The notes below the pieces were generated by a model. It did no database searches and was not told where the DNA came from. It saw only the letters and a program-made list of their open reading frames with translations. The translations under genes and the position numbers were made by a program. Positions 10,011 through 23,251 of a DNA stretch of 64,000 nucleotides are shown in pieces. Numbering within the stretch: the first letter of the stretch is position 1; each line of letters opens with the position of its first letter. The stretch comes from Triglochin maritima (taxonomy: Eukaryota; Streptophyta; Magnoliopsida; Alismatales; Juncaginaceae): contig OY821782.1 of NCBI GenBank assembly GCA_963682175.1, forward strand, positions 31,207,741 to 31,271,740, given 5' to 3'.

Positions 10011-13000
10011 TCTCATCTACGAAACATTCTTTTAAAATGAAATTTTATTTATTTCCTTCAATAATAAATAACATTTTTGTTAATGTTTAGATTGAAATGG
10101 ATCGAGAGTGGATTCTTTCAAACCGATTGAATGATGAGTATAAGAACGGAGTGAATATGTTCTTAGAGGTTTAAAAAACATTAAAAAAAAGAATGACAGT
10201 GACATGGCGTATTGTTCGTGCAATAAGTGTCATAATATGTCAGTGCTTACTGTTCGGAAAATAAAAGATCATTTGTTTGAGAAAGGTTTTGACTCAAGTT
10301 ACAGATAGTGGATATGACACGGCTAAAATGAATCATTTAGTTGTTCCAAGAATGACGGAGACAATGTTAGTGTGGAAGATCACTTAGAGGAAATGGTTTA
10401 GGGTATGGCTGAAAAGTTTTCGTCCAACCCCGATTTAATTGGTAGTTCGATGAGTGACTATGAGAAGCCGTTTTATAAGAGTTGTACCAAATTCACTAGA
10501 TTATTAGCGGTGTTGAAGTTGTACCATTTAAAAGCAGGAAATGATTGGAGTGATGTAAGTTTCACATCATTGTTGAAGCTATTGAAAGAGATGCTTCCGG
10601 ATTATAACAAGTTTCCAGATAGAACTTATGATGCTAAGAAAGTGTTGTATCCTATGGGAATGGAATATAGGAAGATAGATTCATGCCCGAACGATTGTAT
10701 ATTGTATAGGGCTGAGTTTGAAAACTTACATTCCTGTCCCAAGTGTAATGTTTCACGATAAAAAATGAAATGCAGTGGACCGAACCACAATGAAGAGGTT
10801 GATGAGATGAAAATCAAAGGACCTCCTACTAAGATTTTGTGGTATCTTCCGATAATACCAAGGCTTAAATGCTTGTTTTCGGGTAAGAGGATTCCAAGAA
10901 CATGACATGGTATGCTGATCGTGAGAAACCTAATGATCAGTTGCTACGACATCCTACAGATTCACCTTAGTGGAAAAAAGTAGATTTCGACTTTCCTGTG
11001 TTTGGTGAGGATTCCAGGAATGTACGATTTGGACTCTATACGGACGGAATGAATCCTTTCGGTAGTTTGAGTAGCATTCACAGTTCTTGGCATGTTCTGC
11101 TTGTAATTTACAATCTACCCCCATGGTTATGCATGAAACACAAATATATTATGTTGTCCTTAATGATTTCGGGTCTGAAACAACCTGGAAACGACATCGA
11201 TGTGTATTTAAGACCTTTAATTGATGACCTAAAGAGATTGTGGGATGACGGAGAGCCAGTTTTTGATTCTTATCATTAGGTGTCGTTCGTAATGCGGGCA
11301 ATGATATTTTGCACGATTAATGACTTTCCAGCTTATGGTAATTTGTCTGGATATTCAGTCAAAGGTCATAAAGTTTGTCCAATTTGCGAAGATAATACAT
11401 GCTCTTTGCAACTAGTTAATGGTTCTAAGACAGTTTATCTTGGTCATTGGAGATTTTTGCCGAAGTCCCACCCTTACCGTAGGTTGAAGAAGGCATTTAA
11501 CGGAAAATAGGAGTTTCAGAATCCGTCAGTTGAAATCAGCGTTGAAAAGGTGTACGAACGTGTAATGAATGTTGAATGTGAATTTGGAAAACCGTACAAA
11601 CGAGCAAATGAAAAAGTAGTTGGAAAAAAGATCCATATTTTTTGATCTCCATTACTGGAAAACTTTAGAAGTTAGACATTGTATTGATGTGATGCACGAA
11701 TAGAAAAAGGTTTGTGATAGTCTTGTTGGCACTCTGTTGAACATACCTGATAAAACAAAAGATGGATATAATGCAAGACTTTATCTTGTTGACCTTGGTA
11801 TACGAGCAATGTTGGCACCAGAGAAGAAAGGAGACCGGAATTACTTACATTTTGTTGAAAGGAGAAAAGAATTCTCTGCCAATGTTTGCACGAATTATGG
11901 GTTCCACACGGTTATTCTTCAAATATCAGTAGTCTTGTTGTTATGAAGGATTTGAAACTTGTGGGGATGAACTCTCACGATTGTCACACTTTAATGCAGC
12001 AGTTGTTACATGTAGCACTGAGATCCATATTACCGAAAGTTGTTAGACATGCAATAATAAAGTTGTGTTCCTTTTTCAATAAGATTTACAGTAAAGTGGT
12101 CGATCCCGTGCACTTAGATAAGTTGTAGAATGAAATTGTGGTGACATTATGTCGGTTGGAAATGTTCTTTCACCTGTTTTTTTTGATATTATGATTCATC
12201 TAGTTATTCATTTGGTTAGAGAAGTTAAATTGTGTGGACCAGTTTTTTTAAGGTAGATGTATCCTTTCGAGTGTTATATGAAAGTGTTGAACGATTATTG
12301 TAAAAATCGTCAAAGGCCATATGCTAGTATTGTTGAAGGATACATAGTTGAGGAGGTTATCGAGATTTGCATTGGATATGTAGTAAACACCAAAACTATT
12401 GGACTTCCAAAGAATCATCATGATGAACGTGCCGATGGTAAAGGGACACGTGGGATGAAAATGTTAAATCCAAGGGATGAAATTGTTAAATCCAAATGGC
12501 GAGGACTTAATGACAGCATATTTTTATGTGTTGTGCAATTCTAATGAAGTTAAACCTTACCTAAATGAACACATGAAGTTTCTAAATGAAAGAAATCCTT
12601 TGTGGAGTGATGAACAAGTAATAAATAGTCAAAATAAAAATTTCATCTCTTGGTTCAAAAATGTGGCTTACAAAAGTGATGTTTCTGAGACAATACTGTG
12701 GTTGGCATACGATCCGCATTCTTCTGTTATAAGTTACAGTGGTTATGATATCAATGGATATTCTTTCTACATAGTCTGTTAAGATTCCAAAAGTGATGTT
12801 CAGAACAATGGCGTCACCTTAATAGCAAAGTCTTTACATATGTCTAGTTCTAAAGACAAGAATCTTGTATACGCCGACATGTCCTATTACGGTGTAATTG
12901 AAGACATATGGGAGCTAGACTTTGTTAAATTCAAAGTACCTGTATTTAGATGCAAGTGGGCTGATAATAAAAGTGGAGTTTGAGTGGATGACTATGGGTT

Positions 13001-13548
13001 CACTTTAATTGATTTTTCAAAAAAAGGTATAAGTGAGAACCTTTTATTCTCACTTCCTAAGCGAAAGAAGGCTTCTATGTGGCTGAACCATGTGATAAGA
13101 ATGTAGGATTTCGTGTCCCCATGTATGTATATATTTTAAAAAAATTAATACAAACATACAAGATCGATTTCATATTTTCATTGATTTTACGTACATGTAT
13201 TTGTTTATTCTAATATCATGCATTCCTACACATTAAAATAAACAAAGGATAGAGGATCATACCCAAAGGTTCTCTAAAACCTTTCAGAAGATACGGAGTT
13301 CCATTGCTCATCGAATCGTCCACCAATTCTCCTCCAAGTGTTCACCAAACTTTAAACAAGATTAGAGAGAAATGAGCTAACCAATCAATCTCTAATTAAG
13401 CTTAGAATCTAGCTAATAATACTTCTTTAAGCTCCTGAGATTTCTATCTCCAAAACTTAAAACTATTAAGAGATTCTCGTGGTGATTAAGGGAGAGATTA
13501 ATGAGAGAAAGAATTTATGCATTAACATAAACAAGTAGGATGAGTGGT

Positions 13549-13559
13549 CCTTTTATAGG
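13549..13559 (-). promoter_or_regulatory. TATA box of the 13102-15267 LTR
   Basis: The minus strand reads CCTATAAAAGG. The CGGTCGACCG-like cluster at 13740-14140 lies upstream of it in LTR orientation, that is in the likely U3 region. Confidence 0.55.
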
Positions 13560-13739
13560 CTCCCAAAACATCCTTATCAAGAACTATTCTTTAGTCAAGA
13601 TCTCTTGCTATTTCTCTCCTAAAATTAATCTCAAATTGCCACATAAGCATCCTAAAAAAACGTTTGATCAAATCTGGAATTAATCCAACCCATGATCTAA
13701 ATATCTCTTAATAATTCTGGCAAAAATCGTGTTGTTCGG

Positions 13740-14140
13740 ATGACCAAGAATTCGTCTCGGTTAACCAAACCATTCGGTTTTAACACATGTTCGGTGGACG
13801 GTGAGCTAGACGGTCGACCGAATATGCATGAGAAAAATTCTCTGGAAAAATTTGGATGATTCGCGTCTTACTCCAGTCGACCGTTGACCCACCAAAATTT
13901 CTCTTAGAGAATCTTCATCGGACGACCGTGTCACCTTTGGTCTACCGAAAATACCCCAAGAAATCTCCTGGATATTTTCTCTCGGTTGATCGTTCACGCT
14001 CAGTTGACCGAACCTAATTGTCCAGGCACTCTAGACAATTTCGGTCAACCAATTGTGTTTTACCCGTTCCCCGTTCGGTTAACCATTTCGAAGACACCTC
14101 AGTCGACCAAACCCTACACAGTTTACCGTGTTTGACCCCG
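13740..14140. repeat. CGGTCGACCG-like palindrome cluster in LTR
   Basis: About nine spaced variants such as ACGGTCGACCGAA, CAGTCGACCGTT, CGGTCAACCAA and CAGTTGACCGAA are found within 400 bp. Comparable clusters occur at 32740-33380, 46320-47000 and 49090-49640. Confidence 0.7.
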
Positions 14141-15465
14141 ATTTTGCCTTTGTCAAATTTTGGATTTATTTCGAACAAAATATGATCTTTTTGGGGTTTT
14201 TAGCAAACTCATATCTTATGTAATATATTATCCTATGTAATATTAAATTATTACACCCCATAATATATACAACTCATATGAATTTATTATGATTCTATAT
14301 GTCAATTCTCATGACATATTGATTTTATTCATTCACCACATGTGTCCCTTTTTCACATGAAACCTGACACATCATATGAACTCAAAATCAAGCTTCTTGT
14401 TTCCCAGTTTTGTGGTGTGACCTATAGGAGGATCTAAGTCAAATTGACAGTGATATTAAAACTTAATATCCCAAACTATAAGCGGTATCTAGCTACACAT
14501 TATAGTTACCCAATTAGCTTAGATGTCTTTGTTCCACTTGAACTAAAAACGGTATATTTAGTGATTTAAGTGTGATATCAAGAATATATACAAAGTAGAA
14601 ATGTGTCACCTTTGTGTATTATATTCATTTCTTGATCTCTTTAAGTTAATTATAACTATGTAACTTAACTCAAGTTACATTGTGCACATTATAATTTTGC
14701 TTTATCAAGGGGCCCACTAATATCATCACTTAATTAAGAGGGGCAATGATAATCGTTTGACTAGCTATCTTTTCCAGCACAAGTCATGTTCAGCCAACTA
14801 TTGCCTTTATCACTATACTCATTGATAGCTTTTGACAATAATCAAATTAAGCACTTCTTGAGTGAAAAGATATAAGTCTCATATCTGAGGATCCAAGACA
14901 AAGTAAAACATTAATGACACGAAACACAATTCCATAATGTTTTACTTGTTAGATCTATTCAATATATAAAAGTATCTTTTCCTCTTTTATATACTTGTGT
15001 CATCAATTATTTGTAGAGCTACAACAATCGATGACCAACACGATAATCTTATCTCGGTGATTAATGTTCCATGTTAATTACCATGATTGTAAATAACTTT
15101 TGATTTATGTAAACCATTATCTTTTAGAGCTCTATGGTTAAGGACCAAGTGCCTCTTCCTTAACACTTCCAAAACACGAATACCATAAGCAAGGAAAAAA
15201 ATGTTTGCACATCCCATTCATAACAATTGACATATAAAAGTAAAACTTTTAGAACACATTCCTTTCAAAGAAATTGGCAGTAATTCTTGAGGGGAAGAAA
15301 AATATTGTATCAGATGATAGTTTGATCGAGTATGAAGAGACACCACCTTTCTCTAAGCAAGCACCTGAGGACAGGCTCCTTCCTCCTCTCCTGCAACCCC
15401 TGAAAAATAAGTACAGTAGTCGTCGTCTGACCAATCAACTCGGACTCCAGACCGCTCGTGCCTAA

Positions 15466-15825
15466 TTGTGACGACCACGAAGAAACAACGAATTTTCCGA
15501 CGGAGCCGAATACCACAAGAGCGATGAAACTGAGATGCTGGATGTCGACGATTTTACGAAAGGTGCCATCTATCCAATCCCAACGAGGTCAATATCTTTT
15601 TATTGAAACATGTTTGCTCATTATGTTAGTCCTGTAAGACGCACTCAGTAGAAATAAATGTTGAGACTTGTATGTTTACAGATGACCACGGTGAAGGTAT
15701 ATGGATTGAAAATCCATTAAGGAAAAAAAAAGTAAAGGTACAAATTTTCTTGTAATACATTGTAATAACCATTTAAAGTCTTGATTTTTAATTTTTAATG
15801 CCTTGAGTTTACCTTTTATAGTATC
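15466..15825. other. CACTA A spacer between tnp2 and second gene
   Basis: AT-rich sequence with no clear reading frame. 15730-15825 matches the intron-like sequence preceding the same downstream domain in element B (about 35965-36055). Confidence 0.5.
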
Positions 15826-16740
15826 ATGACTCCGAAAAAGAAACCCACTCCATCAGAGTCTGAAGGCTCGAAGACATACAGTTCATGCGGTTCTTGTCTC
15901 ATGAAAGAATTTGTGGGGAGAAGAAATAGAGATGGTCGAGTTCCAATCTAGTTTGATGACCGTCTTGAGCTGATAGGCATGTTGTCTGATAATTGGAAAA
16001 ATTATCTCGGTATCCTAGCGAGGGCCAAAGTTTACATTTGTTTGTCGAGTTGGGCCAATGTAGATGAGAAGTTGAAGGACACAATATGGGATAATGTGTA
16101 GCTAATGATTCTATTATAGAATTCTGTAGTTTTAGTCAAACTTTCAAGATATATAAAGTTGTTAACGTGTTGTACGCATCTTTTGAGTTCCAATCGACTG
16201 ACAAGTTGAAGAAAAAGTGGATGACATACATGTCAGTTCGTTGGAAGGATTTCAAAACAAATTTAACGAACAAGTACATATTCGGAGACTATCAGGATAG
16301 AAATCCATGCGATGTCTATAGCTTTATCACTCTGAATCAATGAGAACAATTCAGAAAATCCAGAGATAGCCCTCAGTTTGAGGTAAATGAGTTTAATTTC
16401 GAATATGAACTTATTAAGTTATTGTTTTAAAAAACAATCTAATAAACTTGGTTTTAGGTCATCCGAGCAAAAAACCAAAAGATTAGATCTTCTAACAAGT
16501 ATACGCATCGTATGTCTCGAGCGAGGTACCAAAAGTTAGAAGCACAAATGATGGCTGAAAAATTAGTCTGAAGAAACAAGAGGCAATTGACTTTGGTATG
16601 TGTGAGGAGCAAGCAAGTAACCTATCTCCTCCTTCTCCCGTAGCTCGTTGTGATTCCTGGAAAAGAGCAAGTGTAAGCTCCAGAGGGAAGTACATCACAG
16701 ACGAGTTGCAAGCGATTGACTCGAAGATAGTAAGTTGTAT
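15826..16740 (+). pseudogene. CACTA second ORF, Transposase_24 type, fragment
   Basis: The plant En/Spm second-protein domain is readable in pieces: RRNRDGRVPI followed by a stop and then FDDRLELIG, NWKNYLGILARAKV, SSWANVDEKLKDTIWDNV, then after an intron-like gap SDKLKKKWMTYMSVRWKDFK and TNKYIFGDYQDRNP, then NKYTHRMSRARYQKLEAQMM. These match the order in the family (Pfam Transposase_24). Several stops are present. The 3' part of the gene is lost where chromovirus sequence begins near 16784, while the equivalent part survives in element B at 38298-38650. Confidence 0.75.
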
Positions 16741-16912
16741 CACTTGTATGTGTTGTTAATTCATATTCAGTAATTTTAATAGATCATGCATGCATTATCA
16801 TTGCTGAGTCGAGCTCTTGTTTCTGCAGATGGCTCCGAGACGGGTGAAACCTCCTACGCGCTATCGCAGTCCCAGTGAGGAGTCTGGTGGAGCTGCTGAG
16901 GCGGAGGAGAGG

Positions 16913-18297
16913 TGATTGATCGTTTTATATTAACCGCAAGTGCACGACCGCGTTGAAGCGGTGGCAAATACGGGTCGTCCACTGGGAGGTGTGTCGACAC
17001 TTGGTTTGTGCGAAGGCGAGACGTAAAGAAAAGGAAGAAGGATGTATTACACTAAACTACACTACAATGCTAAACTAGTAAACAAACAAGCTAAAATGAA
17101 CTAAACAACTAAGCTAATCAACTATTGCAAAAGATAAAATCACAGGAATGAAAACCCCTAAGGGGTGGAGTGTGTGTGTGTGCACATGAAATAAGTGTGA
17201 TATGAAATGCATACAAGAAGCTCAAGTAGTTAGTGTTGTTAATGCATAAGAATTACCTAACTATGGCAAGATCTATCATTACAACACTAACTTATGTGCA
17301 TAATATGAGCAATGCAAGGTTGTTATTAAGACACTTAGACAAGCATGGAATGTACCTAAGCTATGGCAGAAACCATCAAGTAAGGTTCTTAATAATTCAA
17401 GCAAGCATACTAATATCAACACAAAACATTCATATAAAGCATTCAAACCATCTACATAACATGTACACGGACCTACTCCACCCCCAAAGGGGATGGAACT
17501 ACTCACACATATTTAAACTAACTACTCTAATAAAATGAAGCATTATACTGAAATAAAACTATACTAATCAAGCAAGAAATATTAAAGAAGCATAAAACAA
17601 AACAAGCACCAAAGCAAACACATTAACTAAGCAAGAATTAACAAGCTAATGAAAACTTCTATTATGAACTCACTCAGATTACAAGCAGCCCTTCCTCCAC
17701 TAGAGTTTTGCTTCAAGGCTTCACTCTTAGTAGGGAATATGCCACCAAAGAGAGAGATGGATACAATGGGAGGTGAAGAGTTCTATTTATAAGCATGGAA
17801 AAGGCTAATCCGGGACAATCCCCCGATGTGGGACTAAACCAATACCAAAAATAGCCTAAACACATGATAATACAAGTCCAGGAGAAAGCTTAGCGGATCT
17901 GGGGCCATATGGACCGCCCATTGGCGGTCTATAAACTTCAGATCCCGTTGCTTTTGGTTGTGGGCTTTGCTTGATGGATTTGTTGGTCTTGGATGCATCT
18001 ACTTGGTTTGTTGGAGCTCCGACCCGAATCGAATTGACAAAATACTCCCCAAGAAGGTGTGGAGTTTCCTGTTTTGCTCTTAGGTCCTTCTGTCTTACGT
18101 TCAGGTCCTTCTCCCTTGCATCTTGGTCCTCAGGTCTCACAATTAAGTCCTTTTTCCTGCTTTCGGGTCCTTTCATGGTTCTTCTCTTCAAACCTCTTTA
18201 TTTTTGAAATTCAAACATAAAACTCGTCACATAGAATTGCTTAGATGTAAGATAATGGATATAAGATACAAATATGAGCATGAAATGATGTCAATCA
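16913..18297 (-). repeat. 3' LTR of the Athila-type element
   Basis: On the + strand it runs TGATTGATCGTTTTATATT to ATGATGTCAATCA. It shows high identity to 26572-27947. Compared with that copy it has about 29 extra bases near 17812-17840 (between CTAA repeats) and lacks a second, degenerate palindrome unit of about 21 bp. Confidence 0.92.
17784..17929 (-). promoter_or_regulatory. 3' LTR promoter: TATA box plus CCAAT palindrome
   Basis: TATAAATAG on the minus strand (17792-17784) lies about 120 bp downstream of GACCGCCCATTGGCGGTC (17912-17929), one mismatch from a perfect palindrome. Confidence 0.65.
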
Positions 18298-18312
18298 AAT
18301 ACCCCCACACCT
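18298..18312 (-). other. Athila-type polypurine tract
   Basis: The minus strand reads CTTAGGTGTGGGGGTATT just before the LTR start TGATTGACATC. The same sequence adjoins the LTR end at 54946. Confidence 0.85.
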
Positions 18313-19613
18313 AAGTTTTTGCTATTCCCGAGCAAAACAAAGAAAGAGAAAAGTAAACGAGAAACAAGAAATCCTAACTCACTTTCGTAGGAATCACGGT
18401 TGCACTTAGCACGTGCAACAAGCCGTTAAACCTCTTTGTTGCCAAGGAGGAGGAGTGTTGTCTCCTGAGGGGTTTCAGCGGATATACCCACAAAATACGA
18501 ACAAGATGCATTATTCAATCTAGACACTCGACTCGTTGGACAAATTTTGTCGATCAATGGACGCGGTAATCCTACGGGCCGACTCTATATAGGTAATCAG
18601 TCCACACCTAGCCTAATGAACCATTCGTGCAAGTTAAATAAGGAATTAAGTGAAAGACATGGACAACCTCAACATCCTCAAGTGATACAAAGTGTAAGGT
18701 CCATTAAGGTTCTTATTTGCATTACCATTTTTTTTTTTGGTTTCTTTTCACATTTTTTTTCATTTTTTCTTTTTATTAGTTGGAGCTTCATTCTCCGAGG
18801 GTTAGGTTTCGTGCATCATTGCCCATGAGGACTTAAACTATCACGTACACCTTTCCCCAAATCTCCACATAGGGCAATCCCTACCACCCGTGTAACGGGA
18901 GTTCGGTCGGCGCATCCCAAGTCAGATGACTCGAAAGCACCAGGCACAAAGTCCCCTCAGACCTACATTCCCGAGTGATAGGAGCCGTGCGAGAAGGGAG
19001 AACACCTACTCACTTATTTCTTATCAACACATGAACCATAACCCCTACACTTAATGTCTCACAACAAGATTTAAAGGGTCCTTGACTACAACAAACTTCC
19101 TTAAGTTAACAGACACGAATTATTGACTCACTAGGTTCAGGGTGGACTTCTTTAAATGTTTGAGCACTGAAACCCTATGATTACTCACCCTCAAAAGAAA
19201 ACTGGGGTGCATCCTAACGACTCGATAAATCCTAAAGCCACTGTACTAAATATCCTAATGCATCAAGTTCAAGACAATTTTGGGAGCTTTCTTTTTACTT
19301 TGCCTCTCAACGGTTTTGCACATGCTAAACACACGCAAAACCCACAAAACATTTTCTTTCGCAAACACATGAATATTTTGAAAGAAATGTGAAAATTTTG
19401 AAGCACTAGACAAGCAAAAGAAGACAAGTCACCCAAGGATCATGACGAGCAGATATATCGATATTAAATGCAACACACTATCATGACCCTAACAATGCAA
19501 ACAAAAGAAAACAAAATCAAAAGAAAAGACTCGACTATGTACACACGTAAAACACCCCCCACACCTACATCATGCATTGTCCTAAATGAATGCGAGCAAG
19601 ATACTACATGGAT
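18313..19613 (-). other. Athila-type 3' untranslated region
   Basis: 1.3 kb between pol and the polypurine tract without a credible gene. There is a T-rich stretch at 18728-18775. Landmarks ACAATTTTGGGAGC (19270) and CAAACACATGAATATTTTG (19361) recur at 49799-49910 and 55926-56035, showing that this region is conserved between family members. An envelope-like gene would be expected here in some Athila elements but is absent. Confidence 0.7.
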
Positions 19614-22600
19614 TTATGCATGAAAAAGAATAGATCTAACCAATGTCAAGATCTCAACCGCTCCATGAGGATAGACGGTTTGGGCAATAAACGGGCCAGA
19701 CCAGTGACTGCGGAGCTTACCCGCAAACAGATGAAGCCGGGAATTGTAGAGCAATACCTTCTGCCCGGCCGTAAACACCTTTCGCAAAATCATGCGATCG
19801 TGAAACATCTTGGCACGGGACTTATGAATTTTGGCATTCTCGTACGCATCATTGCGTAGCTCTTCTAATTCCACAATGTCGAGCTTACGTTGTACTCCTG
19901 CTTGATCAAGATCAATATTCAGGTTCTTGATCGCCCAGAAAGCACGATGCTAAAGCTCGACGGGTAGGTGGCAAGCGTTGCCGTACACTACCCGATATGG
20001 GGACATACCCAAATTGGTCTTGTACGTGGTGCGGAAAGCCCACAACGCGTCATTCAACTTGGTAGACCAATCCTTCCTCGAGGAACTAACCGTCTTCTCA
20101 AGAATTTGCTTTAATTGACGGTTAGAGATTTCGACCTGCCCACTAGTTTGCGGATGGTATGGGGTCGCAAGCTTGTGGGTGATCGAATATTTCCTCATAA
20201 GCGCTTCAAAGGAGCGATTACAGAAGTGGGTACCCCTATCGCTGATTATGGTACGAGGAGTACCAAATCGCTTAAAAATGTCCCTCAAGAATTTGGTGAC
20301 CACCTTGTTGTCATTGGTCTTAGTGGGTATAGCCTCAACCTACTTAGACACATAGTCAACGGCCACCAGAATGTAAACATTCCCGAACGAGTTCGGGAAG
20401 GGACCCATGAAATCGATGCCCCACACATCGAAGATGTCGACAACAAGGACATTTTGCAAAGGCATCATGTCACGTCGACCAATCCTGCCAAGGCGCTGAC
20501 ACCTATCACATTGCTTACAAAAGTCGTAAGCATCCTTGAAAAGAGAGGGCCAGTAGAATCCAGATTGGAGCACCTTGGCAGCAGTTTTCTTTGCTCCAAA
20601 GTGTCCTCCACATGCCTTGGAATGGTAGAAGTGGAGTACACTTTGGAACTGGGTATCTGGGACGCACCGCCTTAAAATTTGGTCAGACCAGTATTTGAAT
20701 AGGTAGGGGTCGTCCCAGTGGAAGAATCTGACATAAGATCTAAATTTGGATTGGTCAGATTTTGACCAACCCACAGGAAGTTGCTCGGTCACGAGATAGT
20801 TCACGATGTCGGCAAACCAAGGGTTACCTTCGATCGTGAACAACTGCTCTTCAGGAAATTTGTCATCAATGATTTGGTCCTGTGGGTTGGTCGTCTCTAG
20901 ACGAGAAAAGTGGTCAGCTACAACATTTTCACACCTTTTTTTGTCCCGAATCTCGAGATCGAATTCTTGTAACAACAAGATCCATCTCAAGAGTCGGGAT
21001 TTTGCATCTTTCTTCGTCATGAGGTGTTTGATGGCTGTGTGATCAGAATTGATAATCACGTGGGAGCCAATCAAGTACGACCGGAATTTCTCCAAAGCAA
21101 ATATGATTGCTAAGAATTCCTTCTCGGTCACAGTGTAGTTCAATTTGGCATCATTGAGTGTTCTACTGGCATAGTAGATCACATGAGGCAATTTGTCCAA
21201 TCGTTGCCGAAGCACTGCTCCCACAGCGAAGTCAGATGCATCACACATTAACTCAAAGGGTTCAGTCCACACCGGTGCCTTAATAATGGGAGCTGAAGTC
21301 AACTCTTTCTTCAAGGTCAAGAAGGCATGGTGGCAATCCGGTGTGAACTCAAAAATGGCATCCTTAGCCAACAAGGTGGTGAGAGGTCGAGCAATTTTGC
21401 TAAAATCCCGAATGAACTGCCGATAGAATCCAGCATGCCCCAAAAAGGAGCGGATATCCTTCACATTACGTGGTGGTGGGAGATTAGCAATGATACCCAC
21501 TTTGGCAGGATCGACCTCAATTCTCCTACTTGAGACCACATGTCCAAGTACAATCCCTCGCTTCACCATGAAGTGACATTTCTCCCAATTGAGAGCGAGG
21601 TTCTTCTCACGGCATCGCTTGAGGACAAGACTCAAGTGATGAAGGCACTCATCAAAGGAAGCGCCAAATATGGAAAAGTCGTCCCTGAAGATCTCAAGGA
21701 AACGCTAAACCATATCGGAGGAGATGCTGATCATACACCTTTGAAACGTTGCTGGCGCATTACATAACCCAAAGGGCATGCGACGGTAGGCAAACGTGCC
21801 AAAGGGACAAGTAAATGTGGTTTTCTCTTGATCCTCGGGGGCGATGGGAATTTGGTTGTAACCGGAGTATCCATCAAGAAAACAATAATACTCATGTCCG
21901 GCCAACCTTTCCAACATCTGATCAATGAATGGCAACGGGAAATGATCTTTCCGCGTTGCCGCATTGAGCTTGCGATAATCAACGCAAACCCGCCAGCCAG
22001 TTTGCAGGCGTGTCGGGATAAGCTCATTATGCTCATTCTCCACAACCGTCACGCCTGACTTCTTGGGAAACACATGGACAGGACTCACCCACGAACTATC
22101 AGAGATAGGATAGATTATGCCATGATCCAAGCACTTAAGAACCTCCTTTCGGACGGCTTCTTTCAGTACAGGATTCAATCTTCGTTGTGGGTCCCTGCGG
22201 GGCCTAGAATCCTCTTCCATGTGGATCCGATGCTGAACAATACCAAGGCTAATTCCCTTGATATCCTTCAATGACCACCCAATCGCCTCGTTGTTTTCAA
22301 AGAGTACTCTTTTGAGGGCAACCTCTTGATCTTTTTCAAGATCAGAAGCAATAATGAGTGGCAAGGTCTCATTATCCCCGAAAAAGATGTACTTCAGGTT
22401 ATCGGGGAGCAGTTTAAGCTCGACCAGAGGTGGGTCCTTGTCGGATTCAGAGTTACTTTCAAGTGGCTCAAGGGCCACGGGGTAAGAGGAGCAAGCACCC
22501 AGATGTGCCTCCTCGTCCAGAGATATGCTGGCGGATTCCTCAAGATCCTCTTCACTCGCAACCTGGTCATTAGGCACCTCAATAATATGTCGATGTGAGT

Positions 22601-23249
22601 CGAACATGCCTAATGAATCGGGCTCATTCGTGTCCTGGATGAAATTGGCTCTGACAGTGTCGTCGAAGAGCCCGGGTTGCTTGCCAAGAGTGAAGATGTG
22701 GAAATCCACCGTGAGGTTTCCAAAAGACAACCTCATCAAGCCATTGCGACAATTGATCAAAGCATTAGATGTCGCAAGAAATGGCCTCCCAAGGATCACA
22801 GGAATCTGTCCTTGTGGGATGGACACGGGTTCGGTATCCAAGATGATGAAATCAACTGGAAATACGAACTCACCCACTTTGATAAGGACATCCTCCACAC
22901 TCCCTCGTGGAATCTTGACGGATCTGTCAGCCAACTGGAGGGTTGTCCTCGTTGGTTTAAGATCGCCAATTCCAAGGTTCACATAGACAGAGTAAGGCAG
23001 GAGATTCACAGATGCCCCCAAATCCAATAAAGCTTGAGAGATTGTCACATTCCCAATCATGCAAGAGACAGTTGGACAACCAGTGTCCTTGTACTTGACG
23101 TGCATGGGCTGTGTCAATATGGAGCTCACATTGGAAGCCAAAAAGGCCTTTTTGGGCACATTTGTTTTTCTCTTGGTGGTGCAAAGGTCCTTGAGGAACT
23201 TGGCATACGGTGGCATTTGTTGAACAACGTCCAACAACGGGATGTTCAC
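19614..23249 (-). pseudogene. Athila-type pol: PR, RT, RNase H, integrase
   Basis: The enzyme part of the polyprotein lies in one continuous frame. It shows a protease with ALLDLGASVNLLP (about 22990), RT with FPLPFIDQMLERLAGHEYY, GYSGYNQI and the catalytic [10 protein letters not shown] (about 21680), RNase H ([25 protein letters not shown]) and integrase ([55 protein letters not shown]), ending near LRSHWSGPF. Three single-codon stops break it, near 21703, 20340 and 19948; the one at 20340 fits a Trp-to-stop change. Because frame and order are kept, decay is recent. Confidence 0.9.
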
Positions 23250-23251
23250 CT

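Larger units (their letters stand above)
13102..15267 (-). mobile_element. Solo LTR, 2166 bp, separate family
   Basis: The ends are TGTAGGATTTCGTG and TTCCTTTCA, giving TG...CA, with a perfect 5-bp target duplication AAGAA (13097-13101 and 15268-15272). It lies in the DUF4216 segment of the CACTA A transposase, whose reading resumes directly behind it. A TATA box on the minus strand (CCTATAAAAGG, 13559-13549) shows it points left. No gag or pol is present. The length suggests a copia or large gypsy LTR, but the family is not determined. Positions 13740-14140 carry a cluster of CGGTCGACCG-like palindromes. Confidence 0.88.
10097..15465 (+). pseudogene. CACTA transposase (Tnp2 type) of element A, pseudogene
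   Basis: This would be the transposase that cuts CACTA ends. The start ATG at 10097 follows a splice-acceptor-like TTAATGTTTAG and opens with MDREWILSNRLNDEYKNGV, the transposase-associated domain, including CSCNKC. 10405-10761 holds the next conserved block. The Tnp2 core follows at about 10900-11510 (LYTDGMNPFGSLSSIHSSW, YNLPPWLCMKHKY, DVYLRPLIDDLKRLWDDG, CPICEDNTC). 12000-12560 matches DUF4218. 12840-13101 and 15273-15400 match DUF4216, split by the 13102-15267 solo LTR, with VILEGKKNIVSDD directly after it. Many stops and shifts (for example near 10170, 11277, 11508 and 12128) make it nonfunctional. Confidence 0.85.
6901..16783 (+). mobile_element. CACTA element A, 3' end missing
   Basis: The left end CACTAGTGCAGAACAGTGC matches the end of element C (CATTAGTGCAGAATAGGC). 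It is followed by GACGTC-type subterminal repeats, a leader with an Athila-like module, a Tnp2 pseudogene and a Transposase_24-type reading frame. The base triplet before it is TTG. The matching right end is absent: similarity to copy B stops near 16783, where chromovirus sequence begins. A 2.2-kb solo LTR interrupts the DUF4216 part. Of the four CACTA copies here, A keeps the most coding sequence. Confidence 0.85.

Noticed and set aside
17233..17538. Open frames of about 100 codons in both Athila LTRs (also 26890-27195)
   Set aside because: They are conserved only because the two LTRs are near-identical; solo LTRs of the family do not keep them, and no domain is visible.
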